From Methylobacterium sp. (lineage in GTDB: Bacteria > Pseudomonadota > Alphaproteobacteria > Rhizobiales > Beijerinckiaceae), in assembly GCA_021154065.1 (NCBI GenBank), contig JAJKJG010000404.1:1-7510 (forward strand): a stretch of DNA of 7,510 nucleotides, read 5' to 3'. Numbering within the stretch: the first letter of the stretch is position 1; every line of letters begins with the position of its first letter. Positions 1 through 6,548 of this stretch are shown piece after piece. The notes beneath the pieces were generated by a model. The model was not told where the DNA came from, searched no databases, and saw only the letters and a list, made by a program, of their open reading frames with translations. Position numbers and translations under genes: made by a program.

Positions 1-115
1 GTCGCAGCATCTCCTCGCCGCCGGCTTCGGCGAGTTCCAGCCTCTCGATCTCGGCCAGACCGAAGAGGCTTACGCCCGCAACCGGCGGATCGAGCTGAAG
101 CTGACGGAGCGGTGA
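1..115 (+). CDS. OmpA/MotB-family peptidoglycan-binding protein, C-terminal end (partial)
   Basis: Only the last 37 codons are present, read from position 2 to a TGA at 113-115; the 5' part lies outside the window. The visible tail contains the pattern ARNRRIELKLTER after a GEFQPL segment. It resembles the end of the OmpA-like domain (OmpA C-terminus, MotB, Pal), where the NRR-(I/V)-E segment closes the peptidoglycan-binding fold. Such domains bind the diaminopimelate peptide of the cell wall in the periplasm. Nothing visible tells whether the full protein is a flagellar stator MotB, a Pal-like lipoprotein or one of the long alphaproteobacterial MotB-like proteins. The gene is convergent with the cyclase gene that ends at 175. 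The domain call is fairly secure, the specific protein identity is not. Confidence 0.75.
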   Translation, partial: SQHLLAAGFGEFQPLDLGQTEEAYARNRRIELKLTER

Positions 116-120
116 GGACT

Positions 121-160
121 CCCGGCCCGGACGCCCGCCCCGGAATGCGGGCTAGCCGGG
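121..160. terminator. GC-rich hairpin between convergent genes, possible bidirectional terminator
   Basis: The 59-base gap between the two convergent stop codons contains a two-tier inverted repeat. The outer arms are cccggc (121-126) and gccggg (155-160). The inner arms are gcccgc (133-138) and gcgggc (147-152), with an 8-base loop and an asymmetric internal loop. There is no T-tract on either side, so it is not a textbook intrinsic terminator. The position between converging genes makes a termination or transcript-end role plausible. In DNA this rich in G and C, chance hairpins are common. Confidence 0.3.
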
Positions 161-174
161 AGAGCCCCTGCCGA

Positions 175-1914
175 TCATGCCGCCCCAACCGTCCGCTGAG
201 CCTCGGCCAGGGCGCAGCCGTTTCGAGCGACGTGGATCGTCAGCCGCTCCGTGCGGCCCCGGACCGCGATCTCGTGCGTCTCGGCCTCATTGAGGACCAG
301 CCCCGAAGCCCGGAGCGCCGCGTCCGAGACGATGAGGGCGGAGTTGAACTCCTTGTTAAGGGTTTCCAGCCGGCTCGCGATGTTGACGCTGTCGCCGAGC
401 GCGGTCAGACCGGCCCCCGCCGACGCGCCCGAGCACGGCCGGGCCGGTGTGGATGCCGACGCCCATCCGCAGGCGCTCGGGCAGCGTCGGGCCGAACTCT
501 TGGTTGAGGCGGTCGAGCGCCTCCAGCATGTCGCGGGCGGCGAGAAGCGCGTCCCGGCTGCCGGCCCCGCGGGCAGGCGCGACGCCGAACAGCGCCATGA
601 CGCCGTCACCCAGAAACTTGTCGACCGCGCCCCCGTGGCGCTCGACCGCCTGCGCCATGACCTCGAAGCAGCGGTTGAGGAGGAAAACGGCGTCGCAGGG
701 ATAGAGGCGCTCGGCGATCGACGTAAACCCGCGCAGATCCGCGAACAGAACGGTGATCCGCCGCTCGACGCCCCAGCGCTCGGCGGCGTCCCGCGAGGCC
801 GTCGGCGCGGCGTCGCGCAGCGGCACGAGCGGTCGGACCGTCACCGCTCCGGCGGGCCGCACTTGGCAGGCGAGGCGCACGCCCGGCGGCGCGCCGATGC
901 GCGCCAGCGCCGACGCCTCGGTCGGCTCCGGAGGGGGCAGGTCCTCGGCGCCCTCCAGCACCAGCACCCGGCAGGTGGTGCAACGGCCGCGCCCGCCGCA
1001 CACGGAGGCGTGCGGGACGCCCGCCGCGCGGCTGATCTCGAGCAGGGTCGCCCCGGACGCGCCCCGCACGGTGCGCCCGTTCGGATACGCGACGACAGGC
1101 CCGCCCCTCAGCCAGGCGGTCAACCGCAACCCCGCCGCGGCGGCCGCCGCGACCGCGAAGGCCACCCACAGAGCCTTGTCGGTTCGTTCAATCAAAAGAT
1201 CGTGGATTTGGGCCTGCTCGTCCGTCAGGGGAGGCCCAAACGGCATCGCGGCGACGCGTCGCGCGCCTTCGATCCAGCCGGTCAGCGCGACGGTCGGCAC
1301 GAGAACGGCGGCGGCGAGCAGCGCCGGCATCCAGCGCGCGTACCAGGATTTGACTTTCAGCCAATGATGGAGGCCGATCACGCCGTGCAGCCAGACGATC
1401 AGAAGCAGGAGGGATTGCCGCCACGCCGCTCCCGGCCACAGCTGCAGCAGAGTGTTCCGGTAGACGTCCTCGTAATCCGCGACGACGGAGAGGCCGCGAT
1501 TTGCCACGATATGACCGGCCAGGAGCGGCGGGATCGCCAGCCCCAGCCCGATTTGCGCCGCTTCCCAGGGCGCCACGTCCGCCGCATCACCAGCCTGGCG
1601 AGCGCGAATCCGACATGCGTCGCGAGGGCGCCGTAAAGCAAGATCGTGCCCGGCCAGGACCGCCACACGGCGGTCCGAACCGCCTGCGCGCCCTCCATGG
1701 CGTCAAGAGAGACAAGGCCCAGCGCGTGATTCAGGTAATGGGTCAGGACGAAGACGAATAAGACGAGGCCGGAGCCGAGCCGCCACATCTGCACGTCGCG
1801 CCAGCGGGGGCTGCGCCAGCCGGCCCGCAACCGTCTGGTCCACGGTGAAAGACTGGCGGCGTCATGCGCGCGCATGGGCGCAGGGCTGGACGCTGGACCG
1901 GATTTTCCGATCAT
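175..1914 (-). CDS. Membrane class III adenylate cyclase with cytochrome b-like and [2Fe-2S] ferredoxin domains; frame broken by two compensating shifts
   Basis: Predicted to make cAMP from ATP at the inner membrane. As read, the frame is interrupted near 1570 and near 416; repairing both gives about 579 residues. Residues 45-265 hold several hydrophobic segments with histidines at about 59, 63, 100, 135, 177, 183 and 184, like a b-heme membrane anchor of the succinate/fumarate dehydrogenase type. Residues 270-360 form a ferredoxin domain with C306-x5-C312-x2-C315 and C350. The cyclase domain (about 385-560) has metal Asp393 (FADLRGFT) and Asp437 (GDG), purine-selecting Lys433 and Asp508, and transition-state Asn511 and Arg515, so ATP is the expected substrate. 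The ATG at 1914 overlaps the upstream gene's stop (ATGA), which supports this start and suggests translational coupling. Unrepaired, translation stops at 1399 after a 171-residue membrane stub. It may therefore be a pseudogene, but the intact motifs on both sides of each break favour sequence error or very recent damage. Confidence 0.85.
412..420 (-). other. Second frameshift site in the cyclase gene (apparent 1-base insertion)
   Basis: The cyclase motif GPAVLGRVGG reads in one frame and the next motif, AGLTALGDSVN, in the frame used at the start of the gene. The change falls in a run of five C on the + strand (414-418), which is five G on the coding strand. Removing one G gives GTC-GGC-GGG-GCC-GGT (V-G-G-A-G) and reconnects the two halves. 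It cancels the first shift, so the gene's start and stop are in the same frame. Confidence 0.7.
1566..1573 (-). other. First frameshift site in the cyclase gene (apparent 1-base deletion)
   Basis: Upstream of this point the cyclase reads in one minus frame through RRTWR. Downstream, the good protein (PWEAAQIGLG...) continues in another frame. On the coding strand the sequence is CGC followed by CTGGG. One extra C in the three-C run at 1568-1570 would give CGC-CCC-TGG-GAA (R-P-W-E) and restore the frame. A one-base loss in a short homopolymer is the simplest reading. Confidence 0.7.
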
Positions 1915-2366
1915 CCGCGATCCGACCTCGCCAGAGCCGCGAGCTGCGCATTGGTGCGCTCAAGGCGGCTCGCGAGTTCGCGCATGACCGCGATCGACAT
2001 CTGCGGGAACTGAATCAGGAGCTCGAGGAACACGCGCTTGTCGATGCGAAGCGCCGTCGTGGGCTCGCTCGCGACGATGGTAGCCGAGCGCGGGGCGTCG
2101 GACAGGATGCCCATCTCGCCGACGAGCGCGTTGCGGCTGAGGTCCGCGATCTTGATTTCGCCGCCCGGCGCGTTGAGCCGGACCTCGGCTTGGCCGTCGA
2201 GGATGACGTAGGCGGCGTCCGCCGCATCGCCTTGCGCGAAGAAGCGCTGTCCGGCGGCGAATTGAACGCGCTCGCTCGTGAACGCCAAAAGCTTGAGACG
2301 CGCCGGATCGACATCGCGGAACATCGGCACCTGCCGCAGCGACTGGACTTCCGTTTCAAGCGTCAT
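1911..2366 (-). CDS. Stand-alone cyclic nucleotide-binding domain protein
   Basis: A 151-residue cytoplasmic protein consisting almost only of a cyclic nucleotide-binding (cNMP) domain of the CAP/PKA type. A short N-terminal helix (1-25, with LRQVPMFRDVD typical of the family) leads into the beta-roll (26-110). The phosphate-binding cassette is at 81-97, with Gly83-Glu84 for the ribose and Arg93-Ser94-Ala95 for the cyclic phosphate; these key residues are intact. After the C-terminal helices (about 111-145) the protein ends, with no helix-turn-helix, kinase or channel part, so it is not a Crp/Fnr regulator of the usual ~230 residues. The ATG at 2366 is chosen because a GGAGG lies seven bases upstream. 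The same frame stays open to 2579, but that extension would overlap the ABC gene and has no domain-like content. The gene lies 46 bases after the ABC-like gene and overlaps the cyclase gene by four bases. A role as cAMP sensor for the operon is inferred. Confidence 0.9.
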   Translation of the reverse strand: MTLETEVQSLRQVPMFRDVDPARLKLLAFTSERVQFAAGQRFFAQGDAADAAYVILDGQAEVRLNAPGGEIKIADLSRNALVGEMGILSDAPRSATIVASEPTTALRIDKRVFLELLIQFPQMSIAVMRELASRLERTNAQLAALARSDRG

Positions 2367-2373
2367 GCCGCAA

Positions 2374-2378
2374 CCTCC
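2374..2378 (-). promoter_or_regulatory. Ribosome binding site of the cyclic nucleotide-binding gene
   Basis: The coding strand reads GGAGG seven bases before the ATG at 2366. This strong Shine-Dalgarno match fixes the start and rules out the longer in-frame extension. Confidence 0.75.
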
Positions 2379-2412
2379 AAATCCTTCATCATCGTGCCCT
2401 GCCCGGTCCCGC

Positions 2413-5127
2413 CTATTCCGCCGCCTCGGCCTTCGCGGCGCGCGACGCCTCTCCGGGGACGTCCAGGAGCGCTTTGCCGTCACGGAAGCGGATGAGCGCG
2501 TCGAAACGGTCCGCCTCGCGGTCGTTCGGCAGCGTGACGAAGAGGCTTCGCTCCTCCGACATCCCTCGCAGGAGCGCAAGCAAGGACTGGGCGCGCGCCT
2601 CGCCGAACGGAGCGAGGGCGCCGTCGATCACCAGAAGGTCCGGGCGTTTCACCAGGCAGCGGATCAGGCTGACGCTGGCCCGCTGCTGCGCCGTGAGCAG
2701 CCGGCCCGCGGGGCCGACCTGGTGATCGAGCCCGAGGATTTCGATTTCATCCCTCATCCCGAGTTCGTCGATCACGGCCGCGATCGCCGCGGCGACCCGC
2801 GTCGGCGCGTCGGCGATGCCCTGGTTGACGCGCCCGAACAGAAGGTTGTCGCGCAACGGAGCCGCGGCGCACACCCGCTCCGGGTCGTAGAACGCCACCC
2901 CCGGGTGGCGCGAGCGGCCGAGCGTGGCGCGGATGCGCGCGCGGGCGGCCACGAGGCGCAGCATCAGGCCGTCGTCGAGCAAGCCCAGCCGGTGGCGCGG
3001 CTCGATGTAGCCGAGGGACAGGCCGATGAGCCGCGTGATCCCATGGGGCAAAGCGAAGACCGGCGGACGCTCGCCGCCCTGCCCGCCGGCCCGTCCGGCG
3101 CGGCGGCTGAGGATCGCCTCGTATTCCGGCAGTTCGTCCGCGCCGATGAAGGAGAACTGCTCGAAGAGCGGGTGGCCCGGCGAAACGTCGCGGAAGATTT
3201 CGATCATGGTTTCGGCGATGCGCGCGCCCATCGCGACAAGCGGCCGGGTCAGGCTTTCGCGCTCCAACGCCTGCCGGAACAGGCGGTGCTCGGCGAGTTC
3301 GCGCCCCATCAGCGCCCGGGAGGTCGGGGCTCCGAAGAGGAGGTTTTCGGCGACCGTGGCCTGGCGGCTGTAGCGCGCCTCATCGAACGGGTCGACGAGG
3401 TCGGCCATGCGTTCGGCGTCAAGCCTGTCCCGCAGGCGCCGACGCGCCTCGATCACGTGCCGCGCGAGATCGGGCTGCCGTTCGGGATGGACCGTGCCGG
3501 ACAGGCCGAACCGGTAAACGTCATCCTCGAGCCCCATGCGCTTGAGCAGGTCGAGAAGGATGCGGTCGAGATCGTCGCGGTCCCGGGCGCCCGCGCGGTC
3601 ATGGTCGATCCAGGGACCCGCGACGCTTTCGATCGGGTTGCCGGTGCGCTGCGCCTCGGCGATGCGCCGCAGCGCCTCGCGGCCTTCCGCATCCAGCGAT
3701 TCGAGAGGTCTCCGGCGAAGGCCGTAGACGAGGTTGTCCCGGAGCGTTCCCGGAAACAGGGTCGGCTCGACGCCGGCATACGCGATGCGCCGCCCGACGA
3801 CGGCGCGCGGCAGGTCGGCCAGGTTGCGCGCGCCGATCGCGACGACGCCTTCGTAGGCCGCGCGGCGGCGCGCGACGATCCGGGCGAAAGCTCCGGCCGC
3901 GGGTCCGCCGTCGCCGACGAGGGCGATCCGGGCCGGAAGCGCGAGGGTCAGCGCCGCGGCGTCGATGACGGGCGCGCCATGCGCGTCCAGCACCCGCAGG
4001 TTTTCCACGGTGAGAAGCCCGGCCAGCGGCGCATCGTCCGCCTCGATCGCCTCGGGCTCGTCGGCCGGCAACAGCTTTTCGGCGGCGAAGTACTGGACGA
4101 CCTGATCGTATTTGACCTGCACGTCGAGGCGCTGCTGATCCCAGTCGATCAGCTCTTTCAGTGGCGGCGGCAATTCCCGGTACGCCGCGATCACGGCCAC
4201 GAGCTGGCCGATGTCGAGCCGGCCCTTCAACGCGAAATAGCCGCCGACCGCGTAGAAGAAGAACGGCGTCATTTGCGCCAGAAGGTTGTTCAAAAACTTG
4301 ACCATGAACTTCCGCTTGTAGATGCGGAAGCGCAGGTCGAAGAGTTCGTACAGGCGGTGGCCGATCTCGGCCCGTTCCCAGGACGCGGTGTCGTGGACGT
4401 GAACGGCCTCGATGCCGTCGACCACCTCGCTGACCCGCCCGGCGAGCCGCCGCGAGGCGACTTGGCGCTGCCGGGAGAGCCGCAAGAGCTGGCGCCGCAG
4501 CCGCGGGATGAAAGCCATCTGAACGGCGACGACCGCCCCCGCCAGGATGCCGAGCCAGAGATTTTGCAGGAAGATGAACAGGAGCGCAGTCGCGGCTTGC
4601 GTGCCGAGGAAGACCGGCAGCACGAAGGCGTCGCCGATGAACGCGCCGATCGGCTCGACCTCGTCCTTGATGATGGTCGCGGCTTCCGACGACTTGACCG
4701 TCCGCAGGGTCTCGGGCGTGAAGCGCAACAGAAGGCTGAACAGGTCGAAGCGCAGGCGCCGCAGCATGCGCTCGCCCAAGGCGCCCTTGGCGACGTTGAT
4801 CCAGTACTTGAAGGCGCCGTTGACGAGAACGAAGAACAGAAACAGGCCCGACAGGCCGAACAGCAGCGTGAAGCGATCGACCTCGAATCCTTCGAACAGT
4901 TGAACCCGGCCGCCGAACCAGTCCGGCAGGGGGAGGGCGAGGTCGAGAAACCGGGCCGTCGTCCGGCCGTTCTCGAACGGCCGGCCCTGGATCGCCTCGT
5001 TGACGATGCGCTTCGGCAAGTCGAGCGACGCGAAGTAGAAGGGCAGCGACGCGAAAACGACCAGACAGATGATCAGTTGGTCGCGCTTCGAGTGGCGCCA
5101 GATGTAACGGAACAGGCTTTTGTCCAT
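2413..5127 (-). CDS. ABC exporter-like membrane protein with degenerate, probably inactive, nucleotide-binding region
   Basis: A 904-residue protein with an ABC type-1 exporter architecture. Residues 1-330 carry hydrophobic segments at about 17-35, 88-110, 165-208 and 280-315. The nucleotide-binding part begins near 370. Its P-loop position reads VGDGGPAAGAF (404-414): the Walker A Lys and Ser/Thr are replaced by Ala411 and Gly412. The Q-loop Gln position is Val453 (AGVEPTLFPG). The signature position is LTAQQ (811-815) instead of LSGGQ. Walker B keeps Asp835 (LLVID) but the catalytic Glu is Gly836, and the switch His is Leu866. The motif after the Q-loop (NLxxG) occurs three times, at about 465, 595 and 761, inside a roughly 350-residue insertion, whereas normal domains have it once. 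ATP hydrolysis therefore looks lost. The ATG at 5127 (MDKSLFRYIW) precedes the first membrane helix; no clear Shine-Dalgarno is seen. The frame stays open to 5319, but the extra 64 residues are arginine-rich and overlap the divergent gene. It is first in the operon with the cNMP-binding protein and cyclase. Substrate is unknown. Confidence 0.85.
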   Translation of the reverse strand: MDKSLFRYIWRHSKRDQLIICLVVFASLPFYFASLDLPKRIVNEAIQGRPFENGRTTARFLDLALPLPDWFGGRVQLFEGFEVDRFTLLFGLSGLFLFFVLVNGAFKYWINVAKGALGERMLRRLRFDLFSLLLRFTPETLRTVKSSEAATIIKDEVEPIGAFIGDAFVLPVFLGTQAATALLFIFLQNLWLGILAGAVVAVQMAFIPRLRRQLLRLSRQRQVASRRLAGRVSEVVDGIEAVHVHDTASWERAEIGHRLYELFDLRFRIYKRKFMVKFLNNLLAQMTPFFFYAVGGYFALKGRLDIGQLVAVIAAYRELPPPLKELIDWDQQRLDVQVKYDQVVQYFAAEKLLPADEPEAIEADDAPLAGLLTVENLRVLDAHGAPVIDAAALTLALPARIALVGDGGPAAGAFARIVARRRAAYEGVVAIGARNLADLPRAVVGRRIAYAGVEPTLFPGTLRDNLVYGLRRRPLESLDAEGREALRRIAEAQRTGNPIESVAGPWIDHDRAGARDRDDLDRILLDLLKRMGLEDDVYRFGLSGTVHPERQPDLARHVIEARRRLRDRLDAERMADLVDPFDEARYSRQATVAENLLFGAPTSRALMGRELAEHRLFRQALERESLTRPLVAMGARIAETMIEIFRDVSPGHPLFEQFSFIGADELPEYEAILSRRAGRAGGQGGERPPVFALPHGITRLIGLSLGYIEPRHRLGLLDDGLMLRLVAARARIRATLGRSRHPGVAFYDPERVCAAAPLRDNLLFGRVNQGIADAPTRVAAAIAAVIDELGMRDEIEILGLDHQVGPAGRLLTAQQRASVSLIRCLVKRPDLLVIDGALAPFGEARAQSLLALLRGMSEERSLFVTLPNDREADRFDALIRFRDGKALLDVPGEASRAAKAEAAE

Positions 5128-5134
5128 CCCCGGC

Positions 5135-5163
5135 AGATTACCCCAACCCTGGCTTTCTGTCGT
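5135..5163 (-). promoter_or_regulatory. Possible weak sigma70-like promoter for the minus-strand operon
   Basis: On the minus strand ACGACA (5163-5158; 4 of 6 matches to TTGACA) is followed by a 17-base spacer and TAATCT (5140-5135; 3 of 6 to TATAAT). Transcription would start at or next to the ATG at 5127, giving a leaderless message. That would fit the absence of a clear ribosome binding site for this gene. The match is weak and could be chance. Confidence 0.2.
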
Positions 5164-5253
5164 GCGGTGAAGAAAATGAACGCCGGAGCGGTCGGAAAGT
5201 GAGCGCGCCGGCAGCTTGAGCGTGGTAGAACGATGCGCCAGCGCGCGACAGCC

Positions 5254-5259
5254 GAGGAG
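5254..5259 (+). promoter_or_regulatory. Ribosome binding site of the GT28-like gene
   Basis: GAGGAG lies five bases before the GTG at 5265. It decides this GTG start, since no ATG occurs in frame until well inside the conserved domain. Confidence 0.65.
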
Positions 5260-5264
5260 CGGCC

Positions 5265-6539
5265 GTGGGATCGCGATCCGACCTATTTGACCCGGACAGG
5301 CCCGCGCGCCTGGGTTCATCCGGGGCGGTCCAACCGCATCGGGACGGCGGGCGCGTCCTGATCTACAGCCATGACACCTTCGGCCTGGGCCACATGCGCC
5401 GGTCGCGCGCCATCGCGAACGCGCTGGCCAGGGCGCGGCCCGGCGTCTCGGTGGTGATTCTCTCGGGCTCGCCGGTGATCGGCAGCTTCGAGTTCGGCCG
5501 CGGCGTCGACCACGTGCGCCTTCCCGGCGTGACGAAGCTGCCGGACGGCGACTACCGCAGCCTCCATCTCAACGTGTCGATCGACGAGGCGGTGGGCCTG
5601 CGCGAGGCGATCATCCGGCAGACGGCCGAGACCTTCGCGCCCGACCTCTTCATCGTCGACAAGGAGCCGACGGGCTTCCGCGGCGAAATCGCAGCCGCCC
5701 TGGACCGACTGCGCGCGCGCGGATGCCGCTGCGTGCTCGGCGTCCGCGACGTGCTGGACGAGCCGTCCCTGCTGGCGCCGGAGTGGGAGCGCAAAGGCGC
5801 CACGGACGCGCTCCGCCGCTTCTACGACGAGATCTGGGTTTACGGCTTGCGCGAGATTTACGAGCCGCTCGCGGCGCTCGGGCTCCCGGCCGAGACGGAG
5901 GCGCGCATCACGTACACCGGCTATCTGCGGCGCGACTTGCCCCAGACCGCATCCCTGACGCGCTACCCGAAGCTCACGCGCTCACCCTTCATTCTCGTCA
6001 CCACGGGCGGCGGAGGCGACGGCGACGACCTCATCGATTGGGTGGTCTCGGCCTACGAGGCCGAACCCGCCCCCCTGCCCGCGCTGATCGTCTTCGGCCC
6101 GTTCATTAACCGCGACCGCCGGCGCGGCTTCCTGGAGCGCATCAACCGCCATCCGAAGCTCGACGCGATCGCCTTCGACAGCAAGATCGAGTTTTTGATG
6201 CAGAAAGCCGCCGCGGTGGTCGCGATGGGCGGCTACAACACGTTCTGCGAAATCCTCTCGCTCGACAAACCGGCCCTGATCGTGCCGCGCACCCGCCCGC
6301 GGCTGGAACAATGCATCCGCGCGGTCGAGGCCGAGCGGCGCGGGCTCGTGCGCATGCTGCGCGAGGACGCCGGCGGCCGCGATCCGGCGCGCATGGCGGC
6401 GGCGCTCAGCGCCCTGCCGGATCAGCCGCGGCCGTCCGCGATCGTGGTTCCGGGCCTTCTGGACGGGCTCGAGGTCGTTCGCGCGCGCTTCGCCGCGGCG
6501 CTCCGGCCGGCGTCGGCTCTGCGCCAGGCGGCCGAGTAA
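5265..6539 (+). CDS. Predicted MurG/GT28-like glycosyltransferase (COG4671 type)
   Basis: A 424-residue cytoplasmic or membrane-associated GT-B fold glycosyltransferase. After a 30-residue variable N-terminus, the first Rossmann strand is RVLIYSHDTFGLGHMRRS (30-47), whose GLGH loop matches the GxGH element of MurG and other family 28 enzymes. The C-terminal domain begins near 240 with FILVTTGGGGDG (242-253). It contains the nucleotide-sugar-binding stretch around AMGGYNTFCEIL (320-331) followed by KPALIVPRTRPRLEQ (335-349), as in family 28 C-terminal domains. Donor and acceptor sugars cannot be read from the sequence. GTG is the start, supported by the ribosome binding site at 5254-5259. The stop at 6537-6539 is 9 bases before the next glycosyltransferase, so the two are probably co-transcribed. 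No signal peptide or membrane helix is visible. An overlapping 42-codon frame from the ATG at 5233 could hide an alternative N-terminus if an indel were present, but there is no need to invoke it. Confidence 0.88.
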   Translation: MGSRSDLFDPDRPARLGSSGAVQPHRDGGRVLIYSHDTFGLGHMRRSRAIANALARARPGVSVVILSGSPVIGSFEFGRGVDHVRLPGVTKLPDGDYRSLHLNVSIDEAVGLREAIIRQTAETFAPDLFIVDKEPTGFRGEIAAALDRLRARGCRCVLGVRDVLDEPSLLAPEWERKGATDALRRFYDEIWVYGLREIYEPLAALGLPAETEARITYTGYLRRDLPQTASLTRYPKLTRSPFILVTTGGGGDGDDLIDWVVSAYEAEPAPLPALIVFGPFINRDRRRGFLERINRHPKLDAIAFDSKIEFLMQKAAAVVAMGGYNTFCEILSLDKPALIVPRTRPRLEQCIRAVEAERRGLVRMLREDAGGRDPARMAAALSALPDQPRPSAIVVPGLLDGLEVVRARFAAALRPASALRQAAE

Positions 6540-6548
6540 AGGGCCGTC

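Larger units (their letters stand above)
5128..5264. promoter_or_regulatory. Divergent intergenic region between the ABC/cyclase operon and the glycosyltransferase operon
   Basis: These 137 bases separate two outward-facing transcription units and should contain both promoters. The stretch 5141-5180 is the least GC-rich part. Apart from the weak minus-strand candidate and the ribosome binding site at 5254-5259, no convincing -35/-10 pair for the + strand, no operator palindrome and no CRP-type TGTGA-N6-TCACA site was found by eye. Confidence 0.4.

Noticed and set aside
251..1636. A 461-codon + strand frame opposite the cyclase gene
   Set aside because: The translation is rich in Arg, Ala, Gly and Pro and shows no motifs. 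The opposite strand carries ferredoxin and cyclase motifs across the same region.
2367..2579. An N-terminal extension of the cyclic nucleotide-binding protein to 222 residues
   Set aside because: The extra residues are Arg/Ser-rich and overlap the end of the ABC-like gene, and a strong ribosome binding site precedes the internal ATG at 2366.
2278..5202. A 974-codon open frame on the + strand, opposite the ABC-like gene
   Set aside because: It is an antisense shadow caused by the high GC content. Its translation is charged and low-complexity with no recognisable domain, while the minus strand encodes a clear membrane protein with ABC features, a plausible start and an operon context.
5128..5319. 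An N-terminal extension of the ABC-like protein by 64 residues
   Set aside because: It would overlap the ribosome binding site and start of the divergent glycosyltransferase gene and contains no signal or conserved sequence; MDKSLFRYIW at 5127 is a natural start just before the first membrane helix.
5233..5361. A 42-codon + strand frame from ATG 5233 overlapping the start of the GT28-like gene
   Set aside because: The peptide looks superficially gene-like, but there is no ribosome binding site at proper spacing and the overlapping GTG start has a good one. It is probably chance.
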